Shown: positions 1-6,538, numbered from the stretch's first letter. The stretch is DNA of 7,977 nucleotides from an uncultured Lachnospiraceae bacterium (GCA_945827765.1 CALZPS010000061.1:1-7977), one strand, 5' to 3'. Program-made: numbers and translations. The notes: generated from the sequence alone by a model not told the origin.

Positions 1-45
1 GATCTAGTACGGTCTCGTGGGCTCGGAGATGTGTATAAGAGACAG
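1..45 (+). other. Illumina Nextera i7 adapter (sequencing artefact, not genomic)
   Basis: Bases 27-45 read AGATGTGTATAAGAGACAG, the 19-bp Tn5 mosaic end used in Nextera libraries. Bases 12-26 (GTCTCGTGGGCTCGG) are the Nextera read-2 side adapter. Bases 4-11 (CTAGTACG) sit where the 8-nt i7 index belongs and match the adapter form of index N702. Bases 1-3 (GAT) fit the end of the P7 oligo. This is untrimmed library adapter at a contig end. In frame it encodes the spurious peptide MGSEMCIRDR, a familiar contaminant at the N-terminus of database proteins. Genomic sequence begins at base 46. Confidence 0.98.
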
Positions 46-46
46 G

Positions 47-1525
47 TTGTATGTATCTTCCCCGGAAGGAAAACTCGACCAACCTTATCAGGCATTGGCA
101 GCATGGGCAAAAACAAGTGAGCTTAAACCTGGTGAAACAGAGGACATTACCATGACCTTCTCTCTGGCAGATATAGCCGCTTATGATACTGAAGATGCGC
201 AATATCTGCTGGAAAAAGGAGATTATGTGCTTCATATTGGAAACAGCAGCGTAAATACGACCGTTTGCGGTGTCGCCCGTCTGGACGCGGATGTGGTGAC
301 CTTGAAAGCGAAAAATTGCTGTGGAACACCTGATTTTACAGACTGGAAACCAAAACAGAAGGCAAACATTTCCGTGCCGGACAATGCACCGGTGCTGGAG
401 ATTAAGGCATCTGATTTTACAACTATCTCTGTTACATATGATTCGGAACAGGAAATTGATCCGGCAGTTGAAGCGTTTACCGACGAGCAGTTGGCGTTGA
501 TGAATGTGGGCGCATTTGATCCCAAAGGTAGTCTCGCCAGCATCATCGGCAGTGCCAGTACGACTGTAGCCGGCGCTGCTGGAGAAACTGCAAATGTCAC
601 AGGAGCAAAGGATTTTCCGGTAATGGTAATGGCTGACGGTCCGGCTGGACTGCGTCTGACCCGCGAATATTTTGTCGATGACAAGGGTGTGCACGGTATC
701 GGAGCAGGAATACCTGAGAGCTTTGCAGAATTTATGCCTAAAATTACAGTATGGTTTATGGGGCTGATGGAGAAAAAGCCGAAAGCGGGGGACAAAATAT
801 ACGAACAGTATGCGACTGCAATTCCGATAGGAACCGCATTGGCACAGAGTTGGAATCTGGATTTGGCGAGAGACTGCGGCGATATCGTGGGTGATGAGAT
901 GGAGCGTTTCGGAGTACATCTCTGGCTGGCTCCCGCATTAAATATTCACAGAAACATCCGCTGTGGACGAAATTTTGAGTATTTCTCCGAAGACCCGCTG
1001 ATTAGCGGTATGTTTGCCGCTGCTATCACCCAGGGCGTTCAAAAGCACCCCAAATGCGGCACCACGATCAAGCATTATGCCGCCAACAATCAGGAGACAA
1101 ATCGTTACAATAACAACAGTCAGGTCAGCGAACGGGCGATGCGTGAGATTTATCTGAAGGGCTTTGGAATCTGTGTGAAAGAATCACAGCCTCACGCAGT
1201 AATGACCTCCTACAACCTGTTAAATGGTACTCATACTTCCGAAAGCAGGGGCATTATAGAAGATATCCTGCGCAGCGAATACGGTTACAAAGGAATTGTA
1301 ATGACTGACTGGATTGTCAATGGCGGTACCATGAATAAAGCATCTATTCATCCTGCACCCGTCTCATCAAAAATCGCGGAGGCCGGCGGTGATTTGGTGA
1401 TGCCCGGCGGTAAGAATGATTATAAAAATATTCTCGAAGCGCTGCAAAATGGCAAGCTTGACAGAAAACAACTGCAAATCAATGCCACGAGAGTTTATCG
1501 TATGGGTAAGAAACTTAGACAGTGA
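47..1525 (+). CDS. Glycoside hydrolase family 3 protein, domain-inverted, 5'-truncated
   Basis: This is the 3' part (492 codons plus TGA, followed at once by TAA) of a GH3 beta-glycosidase such as a beta-glucosidase or beta-xylosidase; the substrate cannot be read from what is left. Residues 1 to about 80 after the adapter resemble the Fn3-like GH3 domain (SELKPGETEDITMTFSL, then YLLEKGDYVLHIGNSS). The (beta/alpha)8 catalytic barrel follows: MADGPAGLRL, GTALAQSWN, GRNFEYFSEDP, TIKHYAANNQE and GIVMTDW. The Asp of TDW (codon 1307-1309) is at the nucleophile position, and the ADGPAGLR Asp and KH pair are typical sugar-binding residues. Classical GH3 enzymes run barrel, sandwich, Fn3; here Fn3 precedes the barrel, as in the inverted Ruminococcus/Butyrivibrio type. 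The missing upstream part should hold the alpha/beta sandwich domain with the general acid/base. No signal peptide can be assessed. The apparent GTG start at 17 is in the adapter and is false. Confidence 0.93.
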   Translation: MYVSSPEGKLDQPYQALAAWAKTSELKPGETEDITMTFSLADIAAYDTEDAQYLLEKGDYVLHIGNSSVNTTVCGVARLDADVVTLKAKNCCGTPDFTDWKPKQKANISVPDNAPVLEIKASDFTTISVTYDSEQEIDPAVEAFTDEQLALMNVGAFDPKGSLASIIGSASTTVAGAAGETANVTGAKDFPVMVMADGPAGLRLTREYFVDDKGVHGIGAGIPESFAEFMPKITVWFMGLMEKKPKAGDKIYEQYATAIPIGTALAQSWNLDLARDCGDIVGDEMERFGVHLWLAPALNIHRNIRCGRNFEYFSEDPLISGMFAAAITQGVQKHPKCGTTIKHYAANNQETNRYNNNSQVSERAMREIYLKGFGICVKESQPHAVMTSYNLLNGTHTSESRGIIEDILRSEYGYKGIVMTDWIVNGGTMNKASIHPAPVSSKIAEAGGDLVMPGGKNDYKNILEALQNGKLDRKQLQINATRVYRMGKKLRQ

Positions 1526-1531
1526 TAAGAT

Positions 1532-1586
1532 GAAACACGCTTTGCGACTGCCTCAAAAACGAGGCGAAACTCGCAAAGCGTGTTTC
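1532..1586 (+). terminator. Long 16-bp hairpin 3' of the GH3 gene
   Basis: A perfect 16-bp inverted repeat (1532-1547, GAAACACGCTTTGCGA, with 1571-1586, TCGCAAAGCGTGTTTC) begins 6 nt after the GH3 stop codon and encloses 23 nt. Inside the loop a small stem GCCTC/GAGGC (1550-1554/1561-1565) could stack on it. The downstream bases GCCTCGTTGTATAG lack a proper T-run, so this may be a 3'-end stabilising hairpin or a weak terminator rather than a canonical one. It competes with the 1560-1592 stem. Confidence 0.55.
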
Positions 1587-1592
1587 GCCTCG
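1554..1592 (-). terminator. Intrinsic terminator of the histidine phosphatase gene
   Basis: On the minus strand a perfect 11-bp stem (1592-1582 pairing with 1570-1560, CGAGGCGAAAC/GTTTCGCCTCG) with an 11-nt loop is followed directly by TTTTTG (1559-1554). It lies 28 nt beyond the phosphatase stop codon. In the plus direction the same stem is preceded by an A-run and followed by TTGTATAG, so it could act weakly on the GH3 transcript as well. It shares bases with the longer hairpin at 1532-1586, so the two cannot form together. Confidence 0.8.
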
Positions 1593-1619
1593 TTGTATAG
1601 AAACCTCCGTTATCGTTTT

Positions 1620-2348
1620 TCAATCATGTCTCTCATCTTCATTTTCATATCGTTCACAAAACCTCGCCGCAAATGCCGGCGGCTCGCCATGTGCATATAG
1701 ATGAGAAATATCTCCGAATGAACTCATCCGAAAACTTGCGATTCCTTTCCTGCGCTCTTCCGTCACCACGGTACTCACTGAAGTCGGTGCCGCGCAGGTC
1801 GCATGCCACATTGCCATCGGCGAAATGCTGAAAAGATGGCTCAAGAGCACCACTTCTACTCCGAAATGACAGAAAAATGCCAGTGTATCAGCATTTCCTT
1901 TTTCTACTCGATAATAGTGTCCTTCCCTCACATATCCATGCTCCGCCAGCAATTTATCAAATTCCATTGTCACCCTGCGGTACTCTTCTTCGACCTTTCC
2001 GTCTCTCAAAGCCTTTGGTTCAAACCAATGGTCGTACATATAAAATCTCTCTTCTGCTGTCCAGTCCTGAGGCAGCCAATCCCATGTATTTTTCAATTCA
2101 TCGGTATCCGGTCTCTGAATCCGCGGAGAAAATTCCTGAAGCCAGTCACAAACCACAGCCGTGCGGTTCATTTTCTCCAACGTGACAGAGGCTGTATCAC
2201 GCGCCCGCCCAAGCGGGGAAACATAGAACTCTTTGATATCCATTTTCTCCATGCGTTCTGCCAGATACTGCGCCTCAAGCCATCCCTTCTCTGTCAAAGA
2301 ATCTATACTATAATCCGGGTCACCATGTCTGATCAATAATAATTTCAT
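1620..2348 (-). CDS. Histidine phosphatase family protein (phosphoglycerate mutase-like)
   Basis: A 242-residue cytosolic enzyme of the histidine phosphatase superfamily, which hydrolyses or transfers phosphate through a phosphohistidine. The signature LLIRHGD lies at residues 4-10, with H8 the expected nucleophile. SPLGRARDTA (44-53) supplies the usual Ser and Arg phosphate-pocket residues, E72 in LQEF is a candidate acid, and CHFG (160-163) carries the second conserved His, H161. The substrate is unknown; family members include sugar phosphatases, cobalamin-pathway phosphatases and mutases. The first in-frame ATG (2363) lies inside ATGGAGGAATGGAAG, which is better read as the ribosome site for the ATG at 2348: GGAGG is then spaced 8 nt from MKLLLIRHG, a typical start for this family. 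It is the last minus-strand gene before the convergent GH3 gene and is separated from mrp by a strong terminator, so it is probably transcribed alone. Confidence 0.9.
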   Translation of the reverse strand: MKLLLIRHGDPDYSIDSLTEKGWLEAQYLAERMEKMDIKEFYVSPLGRARDTASVTLEKMNRTAVVCDWLQEFSPRIQRPDTDELKNTWDWLPQDWTAEERFYMYDHWFEPKALRDGKVEEEYRRVTMEFDKLLAEHGYVREGHYYRVEKGNADTLAFFCHFGVEVVLLSHLFSISPMAMWHATCAAPTSVSTVVTEERRKGIASFRMSSFGDISHLYAHGEPPAFAARFCERYENEDERHD

Positions 2349-2356
2349 CTTCCATT

Positions 2357-2361
2357 CCTCC
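2357..2361 (-). promoter_or_regulatory. Ribosome binding site GGAGG that decides the phosphatase start
   Basis: On the minus strand GGAGG is followed by 8 nt and then the ATG at 2348. The upstream ATG at 2363 overlaps this site and has no comparable ribosome site of its own, so the shorter protein is preferred. Confidence 0.75.
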
Positions 2362-2383
2362 ATCTCTGCTTTACAACCACCTT

Positions 2384-2412
2384 ATCTTACCACAGAGAAC
2401 AGAGAATTTCCA
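2384..2412 (-). promoter_or_regulatory. Candidate sigma-A promoter of the phosphatase gene
   Basis: The minus strand shows TGGAAA (2412-2407), a 17-nt spacer ending in TGG, then TAAGAT (2389-2384). The -10 matches the consensus at 4 of 6 positions and is helped by an extended TGn; the -35 matches 4 of 6. The position, between the mrp terminator and the GGAGG site, suits a separate promoter. Evidence is by eye only. Confidence 0.35.
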
Positions 2413-2422
2413 TATAGAAACG

Positions 2423-2457
2423 AAAAAAATTAACCGGCGGTATATAATACCGCCGGT
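2423..2457 (-). terminator. Intrinsic terminator after mrp
   Basis: A perfect 11-bp stem (2457-2447 with 2443-2433, ACCGGCGGTAT/ATACCGCCGGT) closes a 3-nt loop. On the minus strand it is followed by TTAA and then seven T residues (2429-2423). It starts 4 nt after the mrp stop codon, so it should end the transcript coming from dnaK/perM through mrp. Confidence 0.9.
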
Positions 2458-2461
2458 CAAT

Positions 2462-3289
2462 TTATTCTATTTCTTCCAGATACGGATTCGTCACCTCATA
2501 GAAACGTTCCTCTTCCACAGCCTTTGCCAACTCCGGATCAATCGGCATCCTCCCAAGAACCGGGACATCCAGCTGAGCGGCAATTTCATCGATATGGCTC
2601 TCGCCGAATACTTTCAATTCCTTTCCACAGTCCGGACATTTCACATAACTATAGTTTTCTACGATACCCAATACCGGAATATTCATCTGTTTTGCCATAT
2701 GATATGCTTTCTTTACAATCATCTGCACTAAATCCTGCGGAGAAGTCACAATGACAACACCGTCTACCGGAAGTGACTGAAATACGGTAAGTGGTACATC
2801 ACCGGTTCCGGGGGGCATATCTACGAACAAATAGTCCAAGTCATCCCAAATTACATCTGTCCAGAATTGTTTCACCACACCTGCTATCACCGGTCCGCGC
2901 CAGATGACAGGGGTATCTTCATCTTCCAACAAAAGATTGACAGACATAATTCTCGTACCGTCCTGCGCAATTGCCGGGAAAATGCCTTGTTCCGTGCCCT
3001 GCGCATTCTCATGCACTCCATACATCTTCGGAATCGACGGGCCGGTAATGTCCGCATCCAGAATTCCGACGTTATACCCCTTCTCTTTCATCATACGTGC
3101 CAGAGAAGCTGTCACCAGTGATTTGCCGACACCTCCTTTGCCGCTGATAACACCGATTACCCGTTTCACGCTCGAATATGGGTTCATCGGCTCCTGAAAA
3201 TCTGTTTTCTGACTTGAACAATTTCCTGCACTTGCACATCCTTCGCAGGATTCTTTTGTACATGACTTGTTTTGACTATCCTCTGTCAT
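2462..3289 (-). CDS. mrp: Mrp/ApbC/NBP35-type Fe-S cluster carrier P-loop ATPase
   Basis: A soluble P-loop NTPase of the Mrp/NBP35 family (275 residues from the ATG at 3289), proposed to bind and pass Fe-S clusters to apoproteins. Numbering from that ATG, the deviant Walker A GKGGVGKS is at 50-57, ILDADITGPS (Walker A', switch I) at about 76-85, FVDMPPGTGD (Walker B, switch II) at about 155-164, and the CPDC pair that bridges a cluster between subunits at 218-221. The N-terminus carries four cysteines, C10, C15, C18 and C24 (CxxxxCxxCxxxxxC). Its CxxCxxxxxC part resembles the N-terminal ferredoxin-like motif of eukaryotic NBP35, and it replaces the DUF59/MIP18-type N-terminus of E. coli-type Mrp. 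A GTG three codons upstream (3298) is possible, but its ribosome site would be too close; AGGTG lies 6 nt before the ATG. It follows the AI-2E gene after a 21-nt gap, so it is probably co-transcribed. Confidence 0.93.
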   Translation of the reverse strand: MTEDSQNKSCTKESCEGCASAGNCSSQKTDFQEPMNPYSSVKRVIGVISGKGGVGKSLVTASLARMMKEKGYNVGILDADITGPSIPKMYGVHENAQGTEQGIFPAIAQDGTRIMSVNLLLEDEDTPVIWRGPVIAGVVKQFWTDVIWDDLDYLFVDMPPGTGDVPLTVFQSLPVDGVVIVTSPQDLVQMIVKKAYHMAKQMNIPVLGIVENYSYVKCPDCGKELKVFGESHIDEIAAQLDVPVLGRMPIDPELAKAVEEERFYEVTNPYLEEIE

Positions 3290-3295
3290 TTTAGA

Positions 3296-3300
3296 CACCT
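3296..3300 (-). promoter_or_regulatory. Ribosome binding site AGGTG before the mrp ATG
   Basis: On the minus strand AGGTG is followed by TCTAAA and ATG (3289). The GTG of this motif is itself an in-frame possible start (3298-3296), but using it would leave only AAGAG 3 nt upstream, so the ATG is favoured. Confidence 0.55.
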
Positions 3301-3310
3301 ACTCTTTCTA

Positions 3311-4489
3311 TCATTTTTGTTTTATTTCCTGATTTTGTTTCAAACCATTTCTGCGGTTCACACTTTCTCTGAGCAATGCGTATACCGTCGACATCAACGG
3401 AATAAACACAAGCATTCCGACGACTCCCAACAGACTGCCGCCGATCGTCACCGCTGCCAGCACCCAGATAGACGGCAGACCTACAGAATTACCTACTACA
3501 TGCGGATAAATCAAATTGCCCTCTATCTGCTGAATCACAAGGAACAACACAACAAACAGCACCGCTCTCACAGGGTCATCCACCAGAAGAAGGAACGCCC
3601 CTACAAAACATCCGATAAATGCTCCGACAATGGGAATCAAAGAGGTAAATGCTATCAAAACACCAATCATCAATGCATAATCAAAGCCAAACACCGTCAT
3701 GGAGATAACGAATAAAGTTCCCAGAATCACAGCCTCCGTACACTGACCTGTGATAAATCTGCTGAAATTTTCGTGCAGCATAGAACATACTTTCATTGTG
3801 GTACGATATACCTTGTCCGAAGTGTACGCTTTCAACGTTCTGGCGAACTGACTGCCCAGCTTTTCCTTCTGCATCAGCACATAAATGGAAAAAACCAGTG
3901 CAATAAAGAAATTTACCGTACTGCTGATGGCTCCTCCTGCTATCGAAAATGTCGAAGCAAGCATACTCTCTCCCGCACCGTTACGCAGGAAATTGATTGC
4001 CGCACTTGTGACTTCTTTCCAGTCAAAGGCATTCGTATTCAAATAACCAAGCATTTCCTTTACTTCCGGTACCTCATCTCCCAGTTTCTGTAACAGGATC
4101 CACACTTCCTCCATAAATACCGGAACCTTTTCTGCCAATTTCTCCACAGCAAAAATAAGCTGAGGGATGACAAGCCATGCCACCAGAACAATGACCAGAC
4201 ACAAAGATAAAAATGCCAGCATCATACTGAATGGTCTTTTCATTTTTACAAGCCGATTCCACTTGCTCTTTTTCATCCACTGATTCTCAAATATATGATG
4301 CTCATAAAATCGCATCGGCAGATTGATGACGAATGCAATTGCACCTCCAAGCAAAAATGGATATAGAATTCCCAGAATATCCCAAAAATATACGTACAAT
4401 ACATCGAATTTGATAACCGCCAGAGCAACCACTGCGGCAAAGCATATGATACCCAGTATCTTTTTTATATTATCTTTATTTAACTCCAT
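3311..4489 (-). CDS. AI-2E transporter (PerM/TqsA/UPF0118) family membrane protein
   Basis: A 392-residue polytopic membrane protein of the AI-2E exporter family. Members have been linked to autoinducer-2 export, Na+/H+ exchange or permease roles, so the substrate here is unknown. Hydrophobic segments lie at about 11-27, 37-56 and 87-111. A more polar stretch follows (about 115-175, with EKLAEKVPVFMEEVW), then further segments through about 370. The C-terminal half has the family hallmarks: SLIPIVGAFIG, then QQIEGNLIYPHVVGNSVGLP from residue 320, and a GGSLLGVVGM glycine-rich segment. The tail is basic and polar (RRNGLKQNQEIKQK). The ATG at 4489 is supported by AAGGAG (4503-4498) 8 nt upstream. 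It sits between traX (70-nt gap) and mrp (21-nt gap), all on one strand, and probably shares a transcript with mrp. Confidence 0.9.
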   Translation of the reverse strand: MELNKDNIKKILGIICFAAVVALAVIKFDVLYVYFWDILGILYPFLLGGAIAFVINLPMRFYEHHIFENQWMKKSKWNRLVKMKRPFSMMLAFLSLCLVIVLVAWLVIPQLIFAVEKLAEKVPVFMEEVWILLQKLGDEVPEVKEMLGYLNTNAFDWKEVTSAAINFLRNGAGESMLASTFSIAGGAISSTVNFFIALVFSIYVLMQKEKLGSQFARTLKAYTSDKVYRTTMKVCSMLHENFSRFITGQCTEAVILGTLFVISMTVFGFDYALMIGVLIAFTSLIPIVGAFIGCFVGAFLLLVDDPVRAVLFVVLFLVIQQIEGNLIYPHVVGNSVGLPSIWVLAAVTIGGSLLGVVGMLVFIPLMSTVYALLRESVNRRNGLKQNQEIKQK

Positions 4490-4512
4490 GAAATATACTC
4501 CTTATCTGCCGG

Positions 4513-4540
4513 TTTAAACACATTTTGCGGAGAAAGTCAA
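4513..4540 (-). promoter_or_regulatory. Candidate promoter for the AI-2E gene and mrp
   Basis: The minus strand has TTGACT (4540-4535, 5 of 6 to the -35 consensus), a 16-nt spacer and TTTAAA (4518-4513, 4 of 6). A start near 4506 would leave a very short leader with the AAGGAG site almost at its 5' end, so this is tentative. The -35 lies in the loop of the hairpin at 4527-4551. Confidence 0.35.
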
Positions 4541-4551
4541 TGTTCCTCCGC
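4527..4551 (-). terminator. Short hairpin after traX, weak terminator candidate
   Basis: GCGGAG (4551-4546 on the minus strand) pairs with CTCCGC (4532-4527) across a 13-nt loop, 8 nt after the traX stop. The bases that follow (AAAATGTGTTT) do not form a T-run, so any termination would be inefficient and reading on into the AI-2E gene is likely. On the plus strand TATCTGTTTT follows the stem, but no plus-strand gene is present to need it. Confidence 0.35.
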
Positions 4552-4559
4552 TATCTGTT

Positions 4560-5276
4560 TTACATGTTATACATTCGAATTACTCCAAGTACCAACAAAT
4601 GTGCCGGATAGAAGATATAGAAAAACCATTTGGAAATTGCACTCTTCTTTTGCAGTTTCTTTCCATCATAAAATCCCAGTATCAAGATACCGGATGCCAC
4701 GATTCCCAGACTGGAACACAACGCCATCAAAACTGCTTTTCCCAAAGTTTCTGTCAACACATAAGATGTGAAATTCAAGTATGCAAACATTGCTGCTGCA
4801 ATCATATAGGCTCTGATATTTCCTTCGCGGTCTCCTCGGCTCCTTGCAAACATCCATGTGAATATCGGTGCAAGTATGCCCCAGTCAAAGAACATGGAAC
4901 ATATTATCAGAGCAATCACTCCAAGGTATCGCTGCCAGGCAATCTGCACATTTTCCAGAACCCACAGAACCCCCATGCAAAGCAGCAGCGTAAACAACAT
5001 ATTAAACTGCATATACTCCAGCGCCATCAGATAAGGAATTTGCGAAATCACTGCAAAAACAAGCATACGCAATGCATACTTCTTTTTTGAGTGGGTATAA
5101 TGATACCCTTCTACCAGAAAATAGCACATCGTTACTGCCGTAAAATAACCGATATATTCCAACACGAGACTAAACGGTGAATTATGATTTAAAATTGCTG
5201 TGTTGAAATGGTTCAAAAACATGGTAAACATTGCAATATACTTTATTGTATCGCGGCTTAGTGTTCGTTTTTTCAT
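4560..5276 (-). CDS. TraX family membrane protein
   Basis: A 238-residue, very hydrophobic protein of the TraX family, named for the F-plasmid protein needed for N-acetylation of pilin. Chromosomal Firmicutes members are common and have no known substrate. The N-terminal family motif is seen as IKYIAMFTMFLNHF (11-24). About eight hydrophobic stretches follow, with YFLVEGYHYTHSKKKYALRML, a basic cytosolic loop (ARSRGDREGNIRAY), and a C-terminal KWFFYIFYPAHLLVLG segment typical of the family. The usual Asp-His of the first motif reads Asn-His here (N22-H23). The ATG lies only 2 nt after the dnaJ stop codon (TAG TC ATG) with a weak GAAGAA site overlapping that stop, so translation is probably coupled to dnaJ. 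No conjugation gene is nearby, so a pilin-related job is unlikely; membrane acyl transfer is a family-based guess. Confidence 0.85.
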   Translation of the reverse strand: MKKRTLSRDTIKYIAMFTMFLNHFNTAILNHNSPFSLVLEYIGYFTAVTMCYFLVEGYHYTHSKKKYALRMLVFAVISQIPYLMALEYMQFNMLFTLLLCMGVLWVLENVQIAWQRYLGVIALIICSMFFDWGILAPIFTWMFARSRGDREGNIRAYMIAAAMFAYLNFTSYVLTETLGKAVLMALCSSLGIVASGILILGFYDGKKLQKKSAISKWFFYIFYPAHLLVLGVIRMYNM

Positions 5277-5278
5277 GA

Positions 5279-6463
5279 CTATTCTTCAAACACATCTTTC
5301 ATCTTATCCATGAATCCTTTGCGTTTGCTTTTCTTGCTTTCCTCCGCTGTTCCTCCCTGATTCAACGTATTACCTGCCAATGCGTCGAACTTGCGCAGTG
5401 CTTCTTTGGCCTCCGCACTTAATTTTTCCGGTGTCTGGATAACCAGTGTGACATAGTGGTCACCTCTCACCTGCGGATTGCGAAGTGATGGAACGCCTTT
5501 ACCTTTCAGACGTACTTTTGTATCGGTTTTTGTCCCAGGTTTCACGGTATAAATGACATCACCGTCGACGGTCGCCACACGAATATCTGCACCCAATGCA
5601 GCTTGTGCAAATGAAATCGGCACGGTTGAAAAGATGTGTACATCCTGTCTCTGGAAAATCGGATGTCTGGACACATTGACTTCCACAAGTAAGTCGCCTC
5701 TCGGTCCGCCGTTTACTCCCGGTTCTCCTTTTTCACGGATACGCACACTCTGCCCGTTATCAATTCCTGCCGGAATGGATACCTGAATTTTCTTCTTACT
5801 GGAAGTAAATCCGGTTCCTGCACAGGAAGTACATTTCTCTTTAATCACCTGACCGGAACCGCCGCAGTTCGGACATGTCTGTACATTTTGCACCGTCCCG
5901 AAAAAGGACTGAGATGAATAAACAACCTGACCCTTTCCACCGCATTTTGGACAAGTCTCCGGTGCTGTTCCCGGTTTTGCTCCGGTTCCGTTACAGGTTG
6001 CACAGGGGTCTTTTAACACGACTTCCATTTCCTTGTCGCATCCAAACACAGCCTCCTCGAAAGAAATACGAATACTCTTGCGGATATTTGCCCCCTTCAT
6101 CGGCCCATTGCTGCGACCGCCTCTCCTGCCGCCACCGCCAAACAAATCGCCGAAAATGTCACCAAAAATGTCGCTGAAATCTGCGCCGTTAAAGTCGAAT
6201 CCGCCAAATCCGCCCGGACCTCCGGCTCCTCCTTCGAATGCAGAATGTCCAAACTGATCATATTGTCGGCGTTTTTCCGGGTCGCTGAGGACCGCATAAG
6301 CTTCGGATGCTTCTTTAAATTTTTTCTCTGCCTCTGCATCGCCCGGATTCATATCCGGATGATATTTCTTTGCCAGCACACGATATGCCTTTTTTATTGC
6401 CGCATCATCGGCATCTCTGCCTACGCCCAGCACCTCGTAATAATCTCTTTTTGACTCTGCCAT
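5279..6463 (-). CDS. dnaJ: Chaperone protein DnaJ (Hsp40)
   Basis: A complete 394-residue type I DnaJ, the cytosolic co-chaperone that delivers unfolded clients to DnaK and triggers its ATPase. The J domain is residues 1 to about 72 with HPD at 35-37. A Gly/Phe-rich linker follows (about 77-117, with repeated DIFGD/DLFGG units), then four zinc-binding CxxCxGxG repeats: CATCNGTG 154-161, CPKCGGKG 171-178, CPNCGGSG 197-204 and CTSCAGTG 211-218. The client-binding C-terminal domains run from about 219 to 350. A lysine-rich tail ([20 protein letters not shown]) ends the protein. Length is slightly above the usual 370-380, mainly in the linker and tail. The ATG at 6463 has AAAGG 9 nt upstream. It lies downstream of dnaK after a 167-nt gap that holds two hairpins, and it nearly abuts traX. 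Confidence 0.98.
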   Translation of the reverse strand: MAESKRDYYEVLGVGRDADDAAIKKAYRVLAKKYHPDMNPGDAEAEKKFKEASEAYAVLSDPEKRRQYDQFGHSAFEGGAGGPGGFGGFDFNGADFSDIFGDIFGDLFGGGGRRGGRSNGPMKGANIRKSIRISFEEAVFGCDKEMEVVLKDPCATCNGTGAKPGTAPETCPKCGGKGQVVYSSQSFFGTVQNVQTCPNCGGSGQVIKEKCTSCAGTGFTSSKKKIQVSIPAGIDNGQSVRIREKGEPGVNGGPRGDLLVEVNVSRHPIFQRQDVHIFSTVPISFAQAALGADIRVATVDGDVIYTVKPGTKTDTKVRLKGKGVPSLRNPQVRGDHYVTLVIQTPEKLSAEAKEALRKFDALAGNTLNQGGTAEESKKSKRKGFMDKMKDVFEE

Positions 6464-6538
6464 AACTCTCTACCTTTCGTTTACGATATCGTCCGCCATA
6501 CATGCTGATACATCATATGCACGACGTTTCAGTAACAG

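Noticed and set aside
17..46. GTG start and N-terminal peptide of the GH3 frame
   Set aside because: These bases are sequencing adapter, so the apparent start is artificial.
232..795. A 187-codon open frame on the minus strand, opposite the GH3 gene
   Set aside because: It lies wholly over confident GH3 coding sequence, shows no recognisable motif and has no convincing reason to be separate.
1416..1700. A 94-codon plus-strand frame running from the GH3 3' end through the hairpins into the phosphatase gene
   Set aside because: It crosses two genes and a hairpin pair in a different frame and has no family resemblance.
1803..2339. A 178-codon open frame on the plus strand, opposite the phosphatase
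   Set aside because: The minus-strand frame carries the RHG, SPLGRARDTA and CHFG motifs of a real family; the plus-strand translation is a Cys/His/Phe-rich shadow.
3296..3298. GTG as the start codon of mrp
   Set aside because: The GTG overlaps the AGGTG site that is well placed for the ATG three codons later, and it has no properly spaced ribosome site itself.
6483..6492. 10-bp palindrome ACGATATCGT as a regulator site
   Set aside because: It is short, stands alone and has no second copy or known consensus that I can name, so chance is the simpler explanation.
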